This document shows, piece by piece, positions 57,250 to 60,000 of a stretch of 60,000 nt of DNA (positions are counted from its first letter, which is position 1; the number at the start of each line of letters is the position of its first letter). The translations under genes and the position numbers were made by a program. The notes below the pieces were generated by a model, which made no database searches, was not told the origin of the DNA, and saw nothing but the letters and a program-made list of their open reading frames with translations. Source of the DNA: Cristatella mucedo (taxonomy: Eukaryota > Bryozoa > Phylactolaemata > Cristatellidae); contig WPIO01000009.1 in the NCBI GenBank assembly GCA_009760855.2, forward strand, positions 5,774,001 to 5,834,000, written 5' to 3'.

Positions 57250-60000
57250 GAGCTTACAATTTATTTGTGGAAATCAAGGAAGCAAAATTCGAGTAGGCTT
57301 CATTCGTGATAAAAGCTCGGCTGTCGGCTCGGCCCGGCGATTACTTAGTTTCTCGTTCAGCAGAATCGGCGAATGGTTACGTCTGTAGCCGGAAACTTCG
57401 GACCCAGGCGTTCAGCCCACAAACCTGGCACGATCTGTTCTCTTTACCTCTGATTCTTTTAAAAGCGGCACAACAGTTGTGACGCAGCAAGCAGGGTATA
57501 GCCAGCGCTTAAAAGATTGAGCTACTAATCTGTTCCCCCAGAGCTGGATGTGCTGACCAAATCGATGACATATAACATCGAAATCCAGAAAATTAATTAA
57601 AATGGTAAATTCAGTGCAACGGAGAATCGACAGATTCGTATTCGCTGCAACTGTGCTGGTTCTATGGCGCTGCGACGGTGTCGACAGCTCAAGATGGTGA
57701 GCCGAATGCAGGCCACGGCCAGTTAAATTGAGAAACACGTCCACACCTGCAGGCAAGTAATACGGACCAGACACGATATACCGAACGGTGGTCAGCAGCG
57801 GCTGTAAACATGCCGTCCTCCCCGACCTATTCGGTCCCAGGATTCACAAAATCCTGGAGACCCGACGCAGACAGTGTGGTGCTGCCGCGAGCATCTGGAT
57901 AGACGGGTGAGACTAATTACTTACATGAAAGCGCTCGGTTTCAGGCACGCAGGCAGTGACTCGCCTGTTCCTCGCACCTCTTGTGGACGAGATACCTAGG
58001 TAACCATGCGAATTGCAACATGCGACCTTTAGCTGCAACCTGCGTCCCCTGAACGACCTTGGCAAGCTCAGGGTATGGCGTAGACAATTTTCGATGGGCT
58101 CGCATCACCAGGTGCAGCCCGAGTCGGCTGGTAACGCGAACCTTTCCCAGCCAAGCCGAGCCTTTCCACTAAGGCTCGACGATCTTGCTAGCGGCGGTGT
58201 GGATGGCTGTGAGAGGGAAGCAGTTGTAATGAATCCATTATTAACGATTGCTGAAGGGTGGCCATAACTTCCGTCTGCCCAGCCCCCTTCGTCCATGGCG
58301 CTAGCAGGGAGAGTAGCCTTGATTACTGGCAAGTAATCCGACAGTCGTTCCTAGGCCGCGAGGCGTTTTGCTGGGAATTCGGCTTTATCTCTGCCACATC
58401 GTTCAGCGAGTTATTATTGCGGTGATTTACCTTTTTTCTTGAGAACTGACGCCAAATGCTGGCATCGGCTGGGGCCCTTTTGTCTGGATTGTAATTTCGA
58501 ATCTGGTTTCCCATTGTCTGCGTTGTGCACTTTAGACGGAAAATAACCGAGGAGATTAGAGTATAGATCGTTTATTCATTCATGTGATTGTTACTGTCAC
58601 CAGTCTCATGTCAGCAGATAGATAGATTATCTCCTCGAAGCTTTAGCTCTGAAGGTTTCAGCACTTGGGCCTTGACGGCCGTGATCCAAGATAGATTGAC
58701 TCAATCGCGTCAATTTGTAGTTCTCTCACGCCTTCAGATTTTCATTTTTGTATCAATATTGTACGCGGTCATTTTACTAGCGTGCGGTGCACTATGAGCT
58801 CCCCACGGTTGCTGGGGGCGGGTGGGGCTGTATCGCGGTTCCCCGTCCTCGCTCACCATCGAAGCTCTTGTAAATATTCTGCAGGTCTTTTATTCGCACG
58901 AACTGGCGCCAGAGATTACGAGCTCTAATATAAACCGCCCGACGAGTTTTGACGGGCTTAATGGCCGCCGACCGCATACCGAAATGTTTTGGCCGATACT
59001 TAATCGTGCGATTACGATTTCCCTCCGGAAAACACTTAAGTTTTAAATTTCACCCGACATGAATACTGGAAGCATGAAAATTTTGATTACAAATTAAGAC
59101 GTAGAAGAACAGTTGTGAAGATCGCGAAGTCAGTCAACAGATATGGGTATTGCAAAGTCGAAGCCATGCAGGAGACGAAAGCAACAAACGATACTGCTGA
59201 GACCCGTATTGTGAATCCCGAGAGCCCCTTGTCTCTAATGCCGTAGAAGTTATGCGTGAATTGAGTGTTATTGATTAATGCCTACCGCTGTGTCTTCATC
59301 GCACGAGTACCCCTGTTGCTTGTTCGGCTGCGTGTTCCCAGACGTTCTAGTACGACCCTGCATGCTTGTTGTTCTTTACTACCGCTAGTTCACCGTGTGT
59401 CTGTGCCAGGATTTGCATGCTAGGTAATTCCATGTTCCAACACGTTTTTACTGACTGATTAGTTCTGCCTCGGTGCTTATTCAAGCCCCCAAACATATAA
59501 AAGGCTACACGATTGACCGAATTTTCTCCAGCGATTTACCCCCATCTATGTATATACACCTATCGACGAATCTTCCTGCACATCTGGTAAAATGCAGATT
59601 TTAATTTTTGTGGAACATATCCGGCTTGGCATCCAAAATTACAGTCAAGCTGAGAAATCTGAAGTCTGTTGGGATTGATGCTGTACACAGCAAACTCGCA
59701 TGCTCTTCGAATCTGCTTGATCCTGATACATCTATCTACTGACTTTGCTTCTTGGTGCAGTGTTACAAAACGACGCTAGCCAACGTCTAATAAATAATTA
59801 ATAAGTTTGTACCTCTGACTAAGCAACAGGTCCTTCCCTGCCCAGCGGCCCTTGGGCGTACGGCTAACATAAAGAAAGCGATGAAGACTGTAAATTACAG
59901 ACTTTAAAAGGCCACCAAGAAGCCTGAACTTGCTGTCAGCCGCTTGGCTGATGATTATTATTGTAGGTCGTATCAATCCATTGTAGCTTAGTCTACTTTT
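57250..60000. other. Right end, unassigned
   Basis: Several open frames of 60-120 codons occur on both strands. One (minus, ATG at 58512-58514) starts MGNQIRNYNPDKRAPADAS and meets a plausible gtaaat donor at 58430, but no following exon was found. I cannot assign a gene. Confidence 0.35.

Noticed and set aside
58105-58514. A minus-strand gene starting MGNQIRNYN with a second exon near 58105-58332
   Set aside because: The first piece has a plausible start and donor, but no acceptor in the right phase leads into the second frame without a stop.

Overview
This window looks like nuclear DNA of a metazoan. Genes are split into short exons with GT-AG introns of 0.1 to 7 kb, there is no operon structure, and much of the sequence is degraded LINEs, tRNA-derived SINEs, DNA-transposon remnants and long microsatellites. 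An invertebrate is likely; I cannot name the species. The supplied sequence alone supports three spliced genes, whose exons I joined by matching splice sites, reading phase and protein motifs.

Left part (about 1.6-10.4 kb, plus strand): an eight-exon gene for a 280-residue protein with four membrane segments and a long polar C-terminal tail. It includes a 44-nt exon. I cannot place it in a characterised family.

Middle and right (14.5-52.2 kb, minus strand): two tandem beta-1,4-galactosyltransferase-family genes. Copy B (52.2 to 43.1 kb, 421 aa) lies upstream of copy A (37.9 to 14.5 kb, 420 aa). Both have six coding exons with the same intron phases (1,0,2,2,2), and exons 4 and 5 have identical lengths (123 and 105 nt). 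Both encode type II Golgi-type enzymes with FNRG, DVD, GWGGEDDD and the metal-ligand His. The residue that sets donor choice in vertebrate B4GALT1 (Tyr) is Ile in A and Leu in B, which points to UDP-GalNAc use (LacdiNAc synthesis). Copy A converges tail-to-tail with the four-membrane-segment gene.

Mobile DNA fills introns and intergenic space. LINE-A is a family whose 3' end carries an (ATT)n tail, with at least 20 fragments in both orientations. LINE-B is a second family. SINE-1 is tRNA-derived, with about 11 copies. SINE-2 has a tRNA-like head joined to a LINE-A-like tail. There is also a Tc1/mariner-like remnant, a Gypsy-type gag remnant, an unclassified 251-bp element with a target duplication, and a 189-bp SPIN-like hAT MITE with a perfect 8-bp target duplication. 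The SPIN-like copy is the most striking single object, because SPIN elements are known for horizontal transfer between distant animals.

The last 3 kb, and parts of 16-17.4, 19-21, 23.3-25.4, 31-32 and 38-41.9 kb, hold nothing I can assign with confidence.
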